Assembly: GCF_025426255.1 (NCBI RefSeq)
Contig: NZ_CP104861.1
Span: forward strand, 2,790,001-2,854,000
Length of the DNA stretch: 64,000 nt
Direction of reading: 5' to 3'
Origin: Pseudomonas fragi
GTDB lineage: Bacteria > Pseudomonadota > Gammaproteobacteria > Pseudomonadales > Pseudomonadaceae
Shown here: positions 41,315 to 49,314 of the stretch, piece after piece
How positions within the stretch are numbered: the stretch's first letter is position 1
How the letters are laid out: the number at the start of each line of letters is the position of its first letter
Notes under the pieces: model-generated
The model's input: the letters and a program-made list of their open reading frames with translations, nothing else
Told to the model about the DNA's origin: nothing
The model's database searches: none
Program-made: the position numbers and the translations under genes

Positions 41315-42187
41315 ATGGATGATAAAATGCGCCGCCCAGTCTTCGACCTTGATGTGTTACGCACTTTCGTAACCGGCGTGGAACTCAACAGCTTTGCCAA
41401 GGCGGCAGACCGCCTGGGCCGCTCGACCTCTGCCGTTAGCGCACAACTAAAGAAACTTGAGGAGCAGATCGGCACGCCAGTACTGGCCAAATCCGGTCGA
41501 GGGCTGATGTTGACGGCAATGGGTGAATCCTTGCTGAGCCATGCCCGTCGGCTGCTTGAACTCAACGACAGCATCTTCCAGACCCTGCATGAAAACCAGA
41601 CGGCAACGACGGTACGCCTCGGGCTGCAGGAGGACTTTGGCGAGCATTTTCTGAGCGATATTTTGCGCCGGTTTGTCACCACCTACCCGATGGTAAATCT
41701 CGAAGTCCGGATCGCGCGCAATGCTGAACTACTGACCCTTATGGACAACGGCGGCCTGGACCTGGCTCTGGCTTGGGACACTGGCTACATTTCCCCTTAT
41801 GCCACGCGGCTGGGTGCAACGCAGATGCACTGGATCGGTTCGCGTGAGATGCCAGCTCGCATGCCTGGTGACTCGCCATTGCCACTGATTATGTTCGACG
41901 CCCCTTGCGTACTGCGCAGCGCTGCAATCCAGGCGCTGGACGAGGCGAAAATCACCTGGCGCATTGCCCTGACCAGTCCTAGCGTGGCAGGCATCTGGGC
42001 AGCCGTCGCGGCTGGGCTGGGAGTGACACTGCGCACCCGCATTGGGCTGCCGGGCCATCTCGCCATCATTCCAGGGTTACCTGCGGTACAGACCCTGGGG
42101 TATGTGCTTCACGCGGCAACCGAGCAACCCACGCCTGCAGCCAGGTTACTGGCCACGCTGATAAAAGAGAGCCTGCAATCCCCGTAG
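41315..42187 (+). CDS. LysR-family transcriptional regulator (LrhA-like)
   Basis: A 290-residue LTTR. FDLDVLRTFVTGVELNSFAKAADRLGRSTSAVSAQLKKLEEQIG carries the HTH, followed by the wing LAKSGRGLMLTAMGE. The effector domain includes DLALAWDTGYISPYATR and AAVAAGLGVTLRTRIGLPGHLAI, as in LrhA/HexA-type proteins. ATG 41315 and ATG 41327 are both possible. It diverges from the tautomerase gene and is followed by a REPIN, so it forms a single-gene unit. Confidence 0.92.
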   Translation: MDDKMRRPVFDLDVLRTFVTGVELNSFAKAADRLGRSTSAVSAQLKKLEEQIGTPVLAKSGRGLMLTAMGESLLSHARRLLELNDSIFQTLHENQTATTVRLGLQEDFGEHFLSDILRRFVTTYPMVNLEVRIARNAELLTLMDNGGLDLALAWDTGYISPYATRLGATQMHWIGSREMPARMPGDSPLPLIMFDAPCVLRSAAIQALDEAKITWRIALTSPSVAGIWAAVAAGLGVTLRTRIGLPGHLAIIPGLPAVQTLGYVLHAATEQPTPAARLLATLIKESLQSP

Positions 42188-42209
42188 CCGCTGACGAGAT
42201 ACTTCAAGC

Positions 42210-42260
42210 GTGGGAGCGAGCCTGCTCGCGAAGAACATCCGCGAGCAGGCTCGCTCCAAC
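42210..42260. repeat. REPIN (inverted REP pair), short spacer
   Basis: GTGGGAGCGAGCCTGCTCGCG and the inverse CGCGAGCAGGCTCGCTCCAA are separated by nine bases. It is the same family as at 29352-29436 and lies between convergent genes. Confidence 0.9.
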
Positions 42261-42317
42261 TGGGGGCCTGACCTGGAACAGAGTAGCTACAGGAAAAACG
42301 CAGGGCAGCGATCAAAA

Positions 42318-42806
42318 TCACATCGGGAGGTGAGTGACAATAACCAGTCCTTCGTCTGCACCTGGAGCACGAAAATAGCTGGTGATTAAATCAAACTCGG
42401 CATCTGACGCTGCAAAATCATGCTCGGCGAGCTTGTTGCGAATATGCAGCCGCGAACGGCACACGGCGTCATCCACTTCGAGATAGTGCAAACAGTGCGG
42501 CACCCGCGCGGCCTCTGCCAGGCTGCGCAGCCATTCGCGATTGGCGAGCGTATTGGCAGGAAAATCCAGAACCACACTGACACCGGACTCAAGCATGTCG
42601 ATCACAAGGGGACCCACCACACCCCGAATTCGCTGGGCGTAACGTACGTAATCCGCTACCGAGTTTATCTCGCCGGGATAGAGCGATGAGAGCCACTTGT
42701 CTTCGCTCAGCACAATGGCGCAGTGTTCGGTTGCGAGTGCTTTGGCGAGGGTAGATTTACCTGATGCGATCTTGCCGCACATGAGGTGCAGTGTCGGTGA
42801 GCTCAC
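42318..42806 (-). CDS. P-loop ATPase/kinase of the zeta-toxin-like AAA type
   Basis: A 162-residue protein from a GTG start with GGAGG upstream. The Walker A motif is in LHLMCGKIASGKSTLAKAL (about 6-24). VLSEDKWLSSLYPG provides the Asp of the kinase motif, and VVLDFPANTLANREWLRSL the second acidic strand and arginine. HIRNKLAEHDF is a lid-like basic segment. The layout matches small predicted kinases of the zeta-toxin/nucleotide-kinase type (AAA_33). No antitoxin gene is adjacent, so a toxin role is not supported; it may phosphorylate a small metabolite. Confidence 0.85.
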   Translation of the reverse strand: MSSPTLHLMCGKIASGKSTLAKALATEHCAIVLSEDKWLSSLYPGEINSVADYVRYAQRIRGVVGPLVIDMLESGVSVVLDFPANTLANREWLRSLAEAARVPHCLHYLEVDDAVCRSRLHIRNKLAEHDFAASDAEFDLITSYFRAPGADEGLVIVTHLPM

Positions 42807-42873
42807 GGGAACGCCTCCTGAAGTCGGAGCATGGATGATGCCCAGCGCAGGTTCAAGACGCAATTGAAGGTAC

Positions 42874-42897
42874 GTCCACCCTGACAACAGGGTGGAC
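42874..42897 (-). terminator. Hairpin between collagen-like lipoprotein and kinase genes
   Basis: GTCCACCCTG-N4-CAGGGTGGAC is a perfect 10-bp stem 23 bp after the lipoprotein stop on the minus strand. It lacks a long T-run but is stable, and probably ends that transcript. Confidence 0.65.
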
Positions 42898-42919
42898 GCC
42901 GGGCATGCAGGCTGGGCTG

Positions 42920-43975
42920 CTAGTTTTTCTTGCCCAGATTGCCCAGGCCGCCGAGCAGGCCGCCAAGCCCACCCAGACCACCTGTAGTGCCTGTTCCAGC
43001 AGAAGTGCCGGTGTTTGCCTGAGCGCCTTGCGAACCGGCGTACCCACCCAGACTGCCGAGCAAGCCACCGCTGCCGCCCAGCCCCAGCAAACCGCCCAGC
43101 CCACCGGTGTTTGTACCTGTGGCGGACGCCGGGTTCAGATAGCCGCCGGATTTATCCAGCGCACCACCCAACCCGCCAAGTACACCGCCAACGAGATGGG
43201 TGACCGGGTTTTTTCCAGTATCCGCCACTTTGCCACCAAGCCCGCCTACCACGCCGCCAACCTGACTCAGCAGTCCATCCACAGGCGCGCCCAACCCTGT
43301 GGTTGTACCCACTTTGCCCGTCACGTTTTCGACCAGTGAAATCACGGGCACTACAACCTTGTCATTCACACCGCCGGTCACCTTGCCCAGTTGACCACTG
43401 GTAACGTCGGTAGTCAGCGTATTGCCGAGCATGGTCACTGTGGTGCCGACCTTGTACACCAGCCCGCCGGTGGTGTCGGTGACTTTACCCACCAGCCCCC
43501 CTACCAGTGGAACCTGGCTGATCGGCGTCTGGTCAACCAGGCCGCTGACACCCGTGCCGAGTGACGATACACCTTTACCAATATCGCTCACCCCGTTGGT
43601 GACACCACCCACGGTGATTCCCAGCGAATTCTTGTCAGTACCCAACGACCCCAGGCCATTGGTCACGCCATCGGTAATGGAGGACACGGCATTGCCGGTA
43701 TTGACCACCAGACCACCTGCTGCACCGACCACAGGAACGGTGGTCAGCGTAGTGCCCACACTGCTGACCAGCTCACCCACACCGTCCAAGCCGTTACCGA
43801 CTTCATTGACAACCTGACCTGTAACCAGGGGCGTTTGGCTTGTGACTGGGGTAGTTGGCGAACTGGTCGAGACCGTACTTCTCGACCCCCCGCCGCCACT
43901 ATGGCAACCCGCAACGCTGGCGGTCATTACCATCAATACTGCTGTGCTCGTTTTCAACCATCGTTGAGTGCTCAT
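42920..43975 (-). CDS. Gly/Val/Thr-rich collagen-like lipoprotein
   Basis: A 351-residue protein. The signal peptide (about 1-23) ends in a lipobox SVAGC, with Cys24 as the acylation site. The mature part is low-complexity, built of repeats such as GLGSLGTD, VGGLVGKV and GGLGGLLGG, with almost no charged clusters. The C-terminal half is Gly-Leu-Gly-rich. Pseudomonas genomes carry similar proteins, often annotated as collagen-like or autotransporter-adjacent surface proteins. A structural or matrix/surface role is inferred; no enzymatic motif is visible. It is a single gene, followed by a hairpin. Confidence 0.82.
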   Translation of the reverse strand: MSTQRWLKTSTAVLMVMTASVAGCHSGGGGSRSTVSTSSPTTPVTSQTPLVTGQVVNEVGNGLDGVGELVSSVGTTLTTVPVVGAAGGLVVNTGNAVSSITDGVTNGLGSLGTDKNSLGITVGGVTNGVSDIGKGVSSLGTGVSGLVDQTPISQVPLVGGLVGKVTDTTGGLVYKVGTTVTMLGNTLTTDVTSGQLGKVTGGVNDKVVVPVISLVENVTGKVGTTTGLGAPVDGLLSQVGGVVGGLGGKVADTGKNPVTHLVGGVLGGLGGALDKSGGYLNPASATGTNTGGLGGLLGLGGSGGLLGSLGGYAGSQGAQANTGTSAGTGTTGGLGGLGGLLGGLGNLGKKN

Positions 43976-44352
43976 GATCAGCTCCCTTGAACCTGTTATG
44001 CCTAAGTTCGAAAGCCCCCTGCTCTGACGTCAGCGGTACATTCCATCCGTTCAGACATGACAACCCCATGAGCCTCAACAAACAATTCACCCCTTGGTAT
44101 TAACACTCTATATAGCGCTACCAATACTCAACTCAAGCATTAACACTCACGTATTAAAAGCTCGAAAAAAACGATTGATTATCACGTTTACAACCGCGTT
44201 TATTAATGACCACTGCCCGGTTCCCTACTTAAGTTATAAGCACAATTAATAATTAAACTAAGCATGCCAATCGACCTGCACGATTGCGCCAGCGAAAACT
44301 TCGCCCTCACCCCGCAAGCCTTGGGCAGCGACTATCACAGTCGACTGATCGT
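43976..44352. other. AT-rich intergenic region, no gene
   Basis: A conspicuously AT-rich stretch (44085-44265) between the lipoprotein start and the receptor 3' end. It presumably holds the lipoprotein promoter. No RNA gene or repeat was recognised. Confidence 0.4.
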
Positions 44353-47190
44353 CTAGAACCTGGTCTGTACGCCCATGCGCAGCGTGCGCCCCGGCGCGGG
44401 CATAAAGCTCTGTGCCAGCGGGTCGAGGTAATAGCGGTCGGTCAGGTTTTGCAGCGAAACGTTCAGGTTGGTGTGGTCCTTCCACTTGTAGTTGAGGAAC
44501 AGATCAAAAAGCGCTACCTCGCGATAGACCAGTTGCGGTGTGGTAGCACCGGTTTGCCATTGCTCGTCGGCCTTGACCGTCGGGCCAGAGGTATAAGTGG
44601 CGCGCCCGCCAACCGTCAGCGTCTGGTCAAAGAAGCGCAGCCCCGTGGTCAGGTTCGCCGCGAAGCGTGGTGGGTTTTGGGTGTTGGAGTAAGACCCCAT
44701 AAAGCTGCCCGGCGTGCAGTTCGGTGTCTTGCTCAAGTCCTGATAGGGGTTGGAACTGGCGCGCAAGCGGGCCGCGAAGGTCGAATCGCAGGTTTGCGTC
44801 TTCAAGTAGTAGGTTGACGACAGGTCTGCAAACACCCGGCCCGCGTCGTAGCGCGACTGCAACTCCAGGCCGCTGGTTTTAAAGCTGTCGGTATTACTGA
44901 ACTGCATCAGACCCATCAGCCCTGGGCTCGGGTCGTAATAACGGGTGATGTAGTTCTTGATGGTGTTGTTGAAATAGGCAACCTTGATTGCCGCCGAGTC
45001 GTTATCCACCAGCAGGTTTTTTTGCAGGGTACTGGCGCCGATTTCCCAATTGCTTGCGCGCTCTGGCTTGAGGCTCTTGCCGGGCATGGTCTGCAATACA
45101 CCTTGGCTGGTTTCGAACAGTGAAGGCATGCGCAGGCCTTGGGTATAGGACGCGTAGAAAAACGTGTCCGGGGCCAGCTCGATATTGAAGCCGACGGCGG
45201 GAGCAAAAGCGCCGCCGCTGTCGCTCTGCTTGCCGGAATACTCATACCCGCTGACCACCTCGCCAACCTGGGACGGATAGACCGTCGATTCGGTAGCGCC
45301 AAAGTCGTTGTAACGCGTACCCTCGAAGGGGAAGTTGGTGTTATTGAAGACGATACCGTTGTTCAAACGCGGGTCCGTGGCGTCGGTGTATTGGCCGTTC
45401 TGGTCCGGGAACCACATCATGTTGCCGTAGCTTTGCGGGCTGAAAACTCGCAGATAGCGCAACTCACGTTCCTGGTACTGCGCCGTTGCGTGAGCAACGT
45501 GATCCTTGGTTCGGTAATAGGTGTAACGACCGCCGCCCCACAGCGTCAGGCTGTCGACCGGTTGGTAGTCCAGCTTGCCGTGCAGGCTGAACTCCTGCCT
45601 GGAACCATCACGCAAGCTGCGATTGGCGTTGATATCGTGCTGAGTGGTGACCACGCCTTTTTGCGGACGAAGCTCTTCGACCTGAAACGATCCACCCACG
45701 TCCAGTTTCAACCCGCCATAGTCCGTGTCGAACTGCGAGATATTGCCCAGGTCGCCACCAATGCGCCGGTCGGCCTGGCGGGTCCAGTTGCGGTCCGAGC
45801 GATAGGCCTGCGAAGCCGGTGCCAGCACCGAGGTCAGGTTGCTGGTTTGGGCATCGGTCATCCACAAATTGGCCTTAAGGTCCACCAACGGATTGCCGCT
45901 TGGCAGGTAGTTGTAACGAGCGGTCCAGGTATCGATTTTGGTATGGCCCAGCGGATACTGGTAAATGCCCCCGGTGCCGAAACGGAAAATGTCCGACGGC
46001 ATGATCTCACCTATCCGCCCGTCGTAGCGGCGAAAGCCTAGGTCAAGGGTATGGTCGTCAGCCGGGCGGATCGTGGTTTTGAGCAGGTACGACTCGGTCT
46101 CTGCCGACGAATTCAACACCTCTTCGCCGGGGTTGTAGGTGGTGGCTACCGTCATGTCTTCCCGACCATAGCGGTCAAAGGTACGGTAGCGGTCCTGGCC
46201 CTTCTTGCCAGCGAAATAGTTGCCTTGATTACGATGGGCATACGCCGCCACCACATCGAAAAATTCGTGGGTATAAGCAAAGGCGGCACTGCCGGATTCT
46301 GCTTCGGAGCCAAGCAGGCCACCACGGTCCCGGTGCGGTTCCGAGTACAGTGTTTCAGTTGCCGAGTGGCCATCGCGAGAGGCGGGAGCGACGCCGTTGT
46401 TCCACATGTCGCCCTTCAGACGCAGGCCAACCGTGTTGCCATCGCGTAAAATGTCATCCACCCCCAGGGTGCGCATTTGTACCGTGCCGCCGATGGCGCT
46501 TGATGTCAGGCTCGGGCCCTTGTCGATGGTGATGTCGCTGATCAGATCAGGGTCAATGTAGCTGCGCTGCTGGGTGCCGGCATAACCGCGATAGACATCC
46601 AGTGCCTGTTGCGAGCCATCGACCGTTACCGCCACACGGCTTTGCCCCTGAATACCGCGAATATTCACATCCAGGCCACCGCCATTGCGGCTGTCCCCCA
46701 CCTGCACTCCAGGCTGGCCTTTAAGCACATCGCCCACCGAGATCACGCCAAAGCGCTGCATGTCTTCACCGGAGATATACACGGACGATCGCGGTGCCGA
46801 GTAGACTTCCTGGATCGCAGGATCTTCACCTGTGACTTTCTGCACAGGAAGCATAACCGCCCCGCCCCCCTGAAACAGCTCGAAGCCACCGTCAAGCTGA
46901 CGCTGGTAGCTCAGGCCGGTTCCTGCCAGCAGCCGCGTCAGACCGGCCTCAGTGCTGAAATCTCCCTGCAGCCCCTTGCTGCTCTTGCCCGCTGTCAGCG
47001 TCGCACTCCCCGCCATGCTGATTCGCGCCTGCACGCCGAAACGCGAGAGCGCTTGATCCAGCGGGCCGGCATCAATGCTGAAATGCTGGTGCTCATCAGC
47101 GGCGAATACAGCTGTGCTGTAAAGCGGTTGCAGGCCCAGAATAAGCAGGCCAAAGGTGCGAACGCATAAAACACTTGCGGGGGAAATCAT
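44353..47190 (-). CDS. TonB-dependent heme-type receptor with signalling domain (Has/Hxu-like)
   Basis: A 945-residue outer-membrane receptor. The signal peptide (MISPASVLCVRTFGLLILGL...VFAA) is followed by an STN signalling domain (HFSIDAGPLDQALSRFGVQA). The plug contains SVGDVLKGQPGVQVGDSRNGGGLDVNIRGIQGQSRVAVTVDG, the style of HasR/HxuC-type heme receptors. The large barrel contains a YTQGLRMPSLFETS segment near the receptor-family FRAP-like box and ends with the terminal Phe. AGGAG precedes ATG 47190. With the upstream anti-sigma and sigma genes it forms a cell-surface signalling heme-uptake set. No hemophore gene is present, and whether heme or a heme-protein is the ligand is inferred. 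Confidence 0.9.
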   Translation of the reverse strand: MISPASVLCVRTFGLLILGLQPLYSTAVFAADEHQHFSIDAGPLDQALSRFGVQARISMAGSATLTAGKSSKGLQGDFSTEAGLTRLLAGTGLSYQRQLDGGFELFQGGGAVMLPVQKVTGEDPAIQEVYSAPRSSVYISGEDMQRFGVISVGDVLKGQPGVQVGDSRNGGGLDVNIRGIQGQSRVAVTVDGSQQALDVYRGYAGTQQRSYIDPDLISDITIDKGPSLTSSAIGGTVQMRTLGVDDILRDGNTVGLRLKGDMWNNGVAPASRDGHSATETLYSEPHRDRGGLLGSEAESGSAAFAYTHEFFDVVAAYAHRNQGNYFAGKKGQDRYRTFDRYGREDMTVATTYNPGEEVLNSSAETESYLLKTTIRPADDHTLDLGFRRYDGRIGEIMPSDIFRFGTGGIYQYPLGHTKIDTWTARYNYLPSGNPLVDLKANLWMTDAQTSNLTSVLAPASQAYRSDRNWTRQADRRIGGDLGNISQFDTDYGGLKLDVGGSFQVEELRPQKGVVTTQHDINANRSLRDGSRQEFSLHGKLDYQPVDSLTLWGGGRYTYYRTKDHVAHATAQYQERELRYLRVFSPQSYGNMMWFPDQNGQYTDATDPRLNNGIVFNNTNFPFEGTRYNDFGATESTVYPSQVGEVVSGYEYSGKQSDSGGAFAPAVGFNIELAPDTFFYASYTQGLRMPSLFETSQGVLQTMPGKSLKPERASNWEIGASTLQKNLLVDNDSAAIKVAYFNNTIKNYITRYYDPSPGLMGLMQFSNTDSFKTSGLELQSRYDAGRVFADLSSTYYLKTQTCDSTFAARLRASSNPYQDLSKTPNCTPGSFMGSYSNTQNPPRFAANLTTGLRFFDQTLTVGGRATYTSGPTVKADEQWQTGATTPQLVYREVALFDLFLNYKWKDHTNLNVSLQNLTDRYYLDPLAQSFMPAPGRTLRMGVQTRF

Positions 47191-47287
47191 GCAGGGCTCC
47201 TGGAAGTGAAGACCCACCTGTTTCGGTGGGTTATTCCAATAGGCCCCGCCAGTTTTGAAAAACTATCGCGTAGAACAAAAAATAATT

Positions 47288-48253
47288 TCAGACCGGCACC
47301 ACAGTGACCCAATAGCGGGTGCGCCGCTCAATACGCACCGGCAACGCATGGGCGACCAATGCCAGCGCAGCATCGGTATCGTCCAGTTCAAAGCTGCCCG
47401 TCACGCGCAAGGACGCAACCTGTGCACTGCAGCGCAAAATGCCTGGCCGGTAACGCGACAGTTCGGCCAGCAGAGCATCCAGGCGCATGCGCTCAGCCGG
47501 TAGAATGCCCCGTAGCCAGGCCTGGGCCAGAAACGCATCCGAGGGGCTCGCCGGATGGATACCTCCATTGTCTACCCGAGTTTGCCAGCCTTCCCCAAGC
47601 AACAATGGCGCCCGGGTATACCGTGAACTGACTTGCACCAGGCCACGCAGCACCGTCACCCGAGTACCCTGCCGATCATGGCGAACCAGCAGATTGGCGC
47701 CACGGCTGCGCAGCACGGCGTCGGGTGTGACCAGTTGCAGCTCCACCGATCCTACTTGCGTATCCAGGGCCAGTTCGCCTTCAATCAACTGCACACGCCC
47801 ACTGTCCGCGTGCAGCTCCACATTTGCCGCGCTGGCAGTGTTCAGCCATAGCAAACTGCCGTCTGCCAGCCGCCAGTGGCGACGCTCACCGGTAGCCGTG
47901 CGGTAACTGGCCAGAGCCGAGCGCACATAGGTAGAGTCCGCGCCTTGCCAGGAAATCCCGCCAAACAGGCTGATTGCCAACAAGCACTTGAGTAGCTGCC
48001 TACGCCGCTGCGGATCTGCACCGGCAGACTCCAACGCCCTGCGTGCCGTGACATCGGACAAAAGACTGGCCCCCGGTTGCAACAACAGCACCAGGCTGCT
48101 GACACGCTGCCAGGCGTGTTCATGCTCGGCGCTCGCCTGGCGCCATTGCTGCAAAGCCAGATGGTCAGCCGCACTCATAAGCCCGGACTGCAGCCGCACA
48201 ATCCAGTCGATGGCCAGATCACGAACACCGGGATCAACAGAAACGCCGCTCAT
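47288..48253 (-). CDS. FecR-family anti-sigma factor of the heme-type cassette
   Basis: A 321-residue regulator. The N-terminal anti-sigma domain is intact (DPGVRDLAIDWIVRLQSGLMSAADHLALQQWRQAS... HAWQRV), followed by a membrane segment (LLKCLLAISLFGGISW) at about 88-104. The periplasmic FecR domain contains RHWRLADGSLLWLNTASAANV and LRSRGANLLVRHDRQGTRVTVLRGLVQVSS. The C-terminus (RYWVTVVPV) binds the receptor's signalling domain by analogy. Its ATG overlaps the sigma stop as ATGA. It is the full-length type of FecR, in contrast with the short-tailed protein at 4637-5488. Confidence 0.93.
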   Translation of the reverse strand: MSGVSVDPGVRDLAIDWIVRLQSGLMSAADHLALQQWRQASAEHEHAWQRVSSLVLLLQPGASLLSDVTARRALESAGADPQRRRQLLKCLLAISLFGGISWQGADSTYVRSALASYRTATGERRHWRLADGSLLWLNTASAANVELHADSGRVQLIEGELALDTQVGSVELQLVTPDAVLRSRGANLLVRHDRQGTRVTVLRGLVQVSSRYTRAPLLLGEGWQTRVDNGGIHPASPSDAFLAQAWLRGILPAERMRLDALLAELSRYRPGILRCSAQVASLRVTGSFELDDTDAALALVAHALPVRIERRTRYWVTVVPV

Positions 48254-48756
48254 TCAAAACGGCTCGCATAACAAACACTGAACGCCTTGCCCATGGCCCG
48301 CTGCACCTGGGCCACGCTCAGGCTCAACTGCGTGGCAATCTGCGGATAGGTCAAGCCATCGAGCTGGGACAAGAAGAAAATCTGCCGCACCCGGGCAGAT
48401 AACCCGATCAGTAGCGAATCGAGTTGCAACAGAGTTTCGATCGTCAGGTAGCGTTCTTCGGGAGAAGGCTCCTCGGCTATCGGCCGCGCTGCCAGCGCCT
48501 CAAGATAAGCCCGCTCGATTGCCTGGCGACGCCAGCGGTTGATCAGCAGGCCGTTGGCAATCGTCGCCAGGAACGCCATGGGTTGACGCAGTTCCTGCGC
48601 ATCGTGCTTTGAACGCAGCACGCGGATAAACGTGTCATGAGCCAGGTCCTCGGCATCGGCACTGTGCCCCAATCGCCTGTGCAACCAGCCCCGCAGCCAA
48701 CCATGATGATTCGCGTACAGCTGCTCGACGGGCGAGACGATCCTGTCGTGAGACAT
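48250..48756 (-). CDS. ECF sigma factor of the heme-type cassette (FecI-like)
   Basis: A 168-residue ECF sigma factor. Region 2 is LYANHHGWLRGWLHRRLGHSADAEDLAHDTFIRVLRSK and MAFLATIANGLLINRWRRQAIERAY; region 4 is LDSLLIGLSARVRQIFFLSQLDGLTYPQIATQLSLSVAQVQRAMGKAF. This is the FecI type and likely drives the heme-type receptor gene downstream on receptor activation. A Fur-box-like sequence is immediately upstream. The cassette order sigma, anti-sigma, receptor on one strand is the common Pseudomonas layout. Confidence 0.93.
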   Translation of the reverse strand: MSHDRIVSPVEQLYANHHGWLRGWLHRRLGHSADAEDLAHDTFIRVLRSKHDAQELRQPMAFLATIANGLLINRWRRQAIERAYLEALAARPIAEEPSPEERYLTIETLLQLDSLLIGLSARVRQIFFLSQLDGLTYPQIATQLSLSVAQVQRAMGKAFSVCYASRFE

Positions 48757-48773
48757 GTGATATTCGCTTGATG

Positions 48774-48796
48774 TTAATGATAATACTTCTCATTTT
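48774..48796. promoter_or_regulatory. Probable Fur box before the heme-type sigma gene
   Basis: TTAATGATAATACTTCTCAT contains GATAAT and an inverted AATGAGA-like half, 18-40 bp upstream of the sigma start. Fur control of the cassette in iron sufficiency is the expected consequence. Confidence 0.6.
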
Positions 48797-48890
48797 ATTA
48801 TTTTTAACGGACGGTTGTACAGCGCCGGTAATTACTTATGACGTCCTTTGATATATGCCCCAGGCACAGACCGGAATTGTGATCTTGCAT

Positions 48891-48932
48891 TTAATATATG
48901 GATATCCGTATATTTGAATAACCATATATTAA
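48891..48932. promoter_or_regulatory. ArsR operator/promoter region
   Basis: TTAATATATGG and CCATATATTAA form perfect 11-bp arms 20 bp apart, with ATATCCGTATAT inside. This fits an ArsR-family operator overlapping the arsR promoter, 12-53 bp before the start. Confidence 0.6.
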
Positions 48933-48943
48933 GAGCCCCACCC

Positions 48944-49291
48944 ATGCTCAATCCCGCGGCACTTTTCAAATGCCTGGCCGATGAAACACGCGCCAGGACC
49001 ACCCTGCTTATCGCCCGCGAGGGGGAGTTATGCGTCTGTGAGCTGGTCTGTGCACTGGATGACAGTCAGCCCAAAATATCCCGCCATCTGGCCCAGCTTC
49101 GCGGTTGCGGATTGCTGCTCGACCGTCGTCAGGGGCAGTGGGTGTATTACCGGCTCAACCCTGAATTGCCGGACTGGGTAGGCCGCGTGCTTGAAGTCAC
49201 CTTGCTGGCCAACGCCGACTGGCTTGAGCAAAACAGCCTGCGCCTCAATGCCATGGGCGACCGCCCACTCAATACTACTGCTTGCTGCTGA
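48944..49291 (+). CDS. arsR: Arsenical-resistance repressor ArsR
   Basis: A 115-residue winged-helix metalloregulator. The As(III)-binding motif CVCEL has Cys30 and Cys32, with Cys36 as the third thiol. [32 protein letters not shown] is the HTH and wing. The C-terminal Cys-Cys pair is also typical. It represses arsRBC and dissociates on binding arsenite. The start at 48944 lies just past a perfect palindromic operator. It is the first gene of a three-gene operon. Confidence 0.95.
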   Translation: MLNPAALFKCLADETRARTTLLIAREGELCVCELVCALDDSQPKISRHLAQLRGCGLLLDRRQGQWVYYRLNPELPDWVGRVLEVTLLANADWLEQNSLRLNAMGDRPLNTTACC

Positions 49292-49314
49292 CCCGGCATC
49301 TGTCGAGACTTCTT

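Noticed and set aside
42318..42806. Zeta-toxin/antitoxin module
   Set aside because: The kinase-like protein has no adjacent small antitoxin gene; a toxin role is not supported.
44258..44352. Minus-strand tail (IVAAQGLRGEGEVFAG...) considered as a RidA-like relic
   Set aside because: Too short, and no diagnostic residues could be matched.
45139..46041. 300-codon open frame on the plus strand inside the heme-type receptor gene
   Set aside because: Antisense to strong receptor coding sequence with STN, plug and barrel motifs; no motifs of its own.
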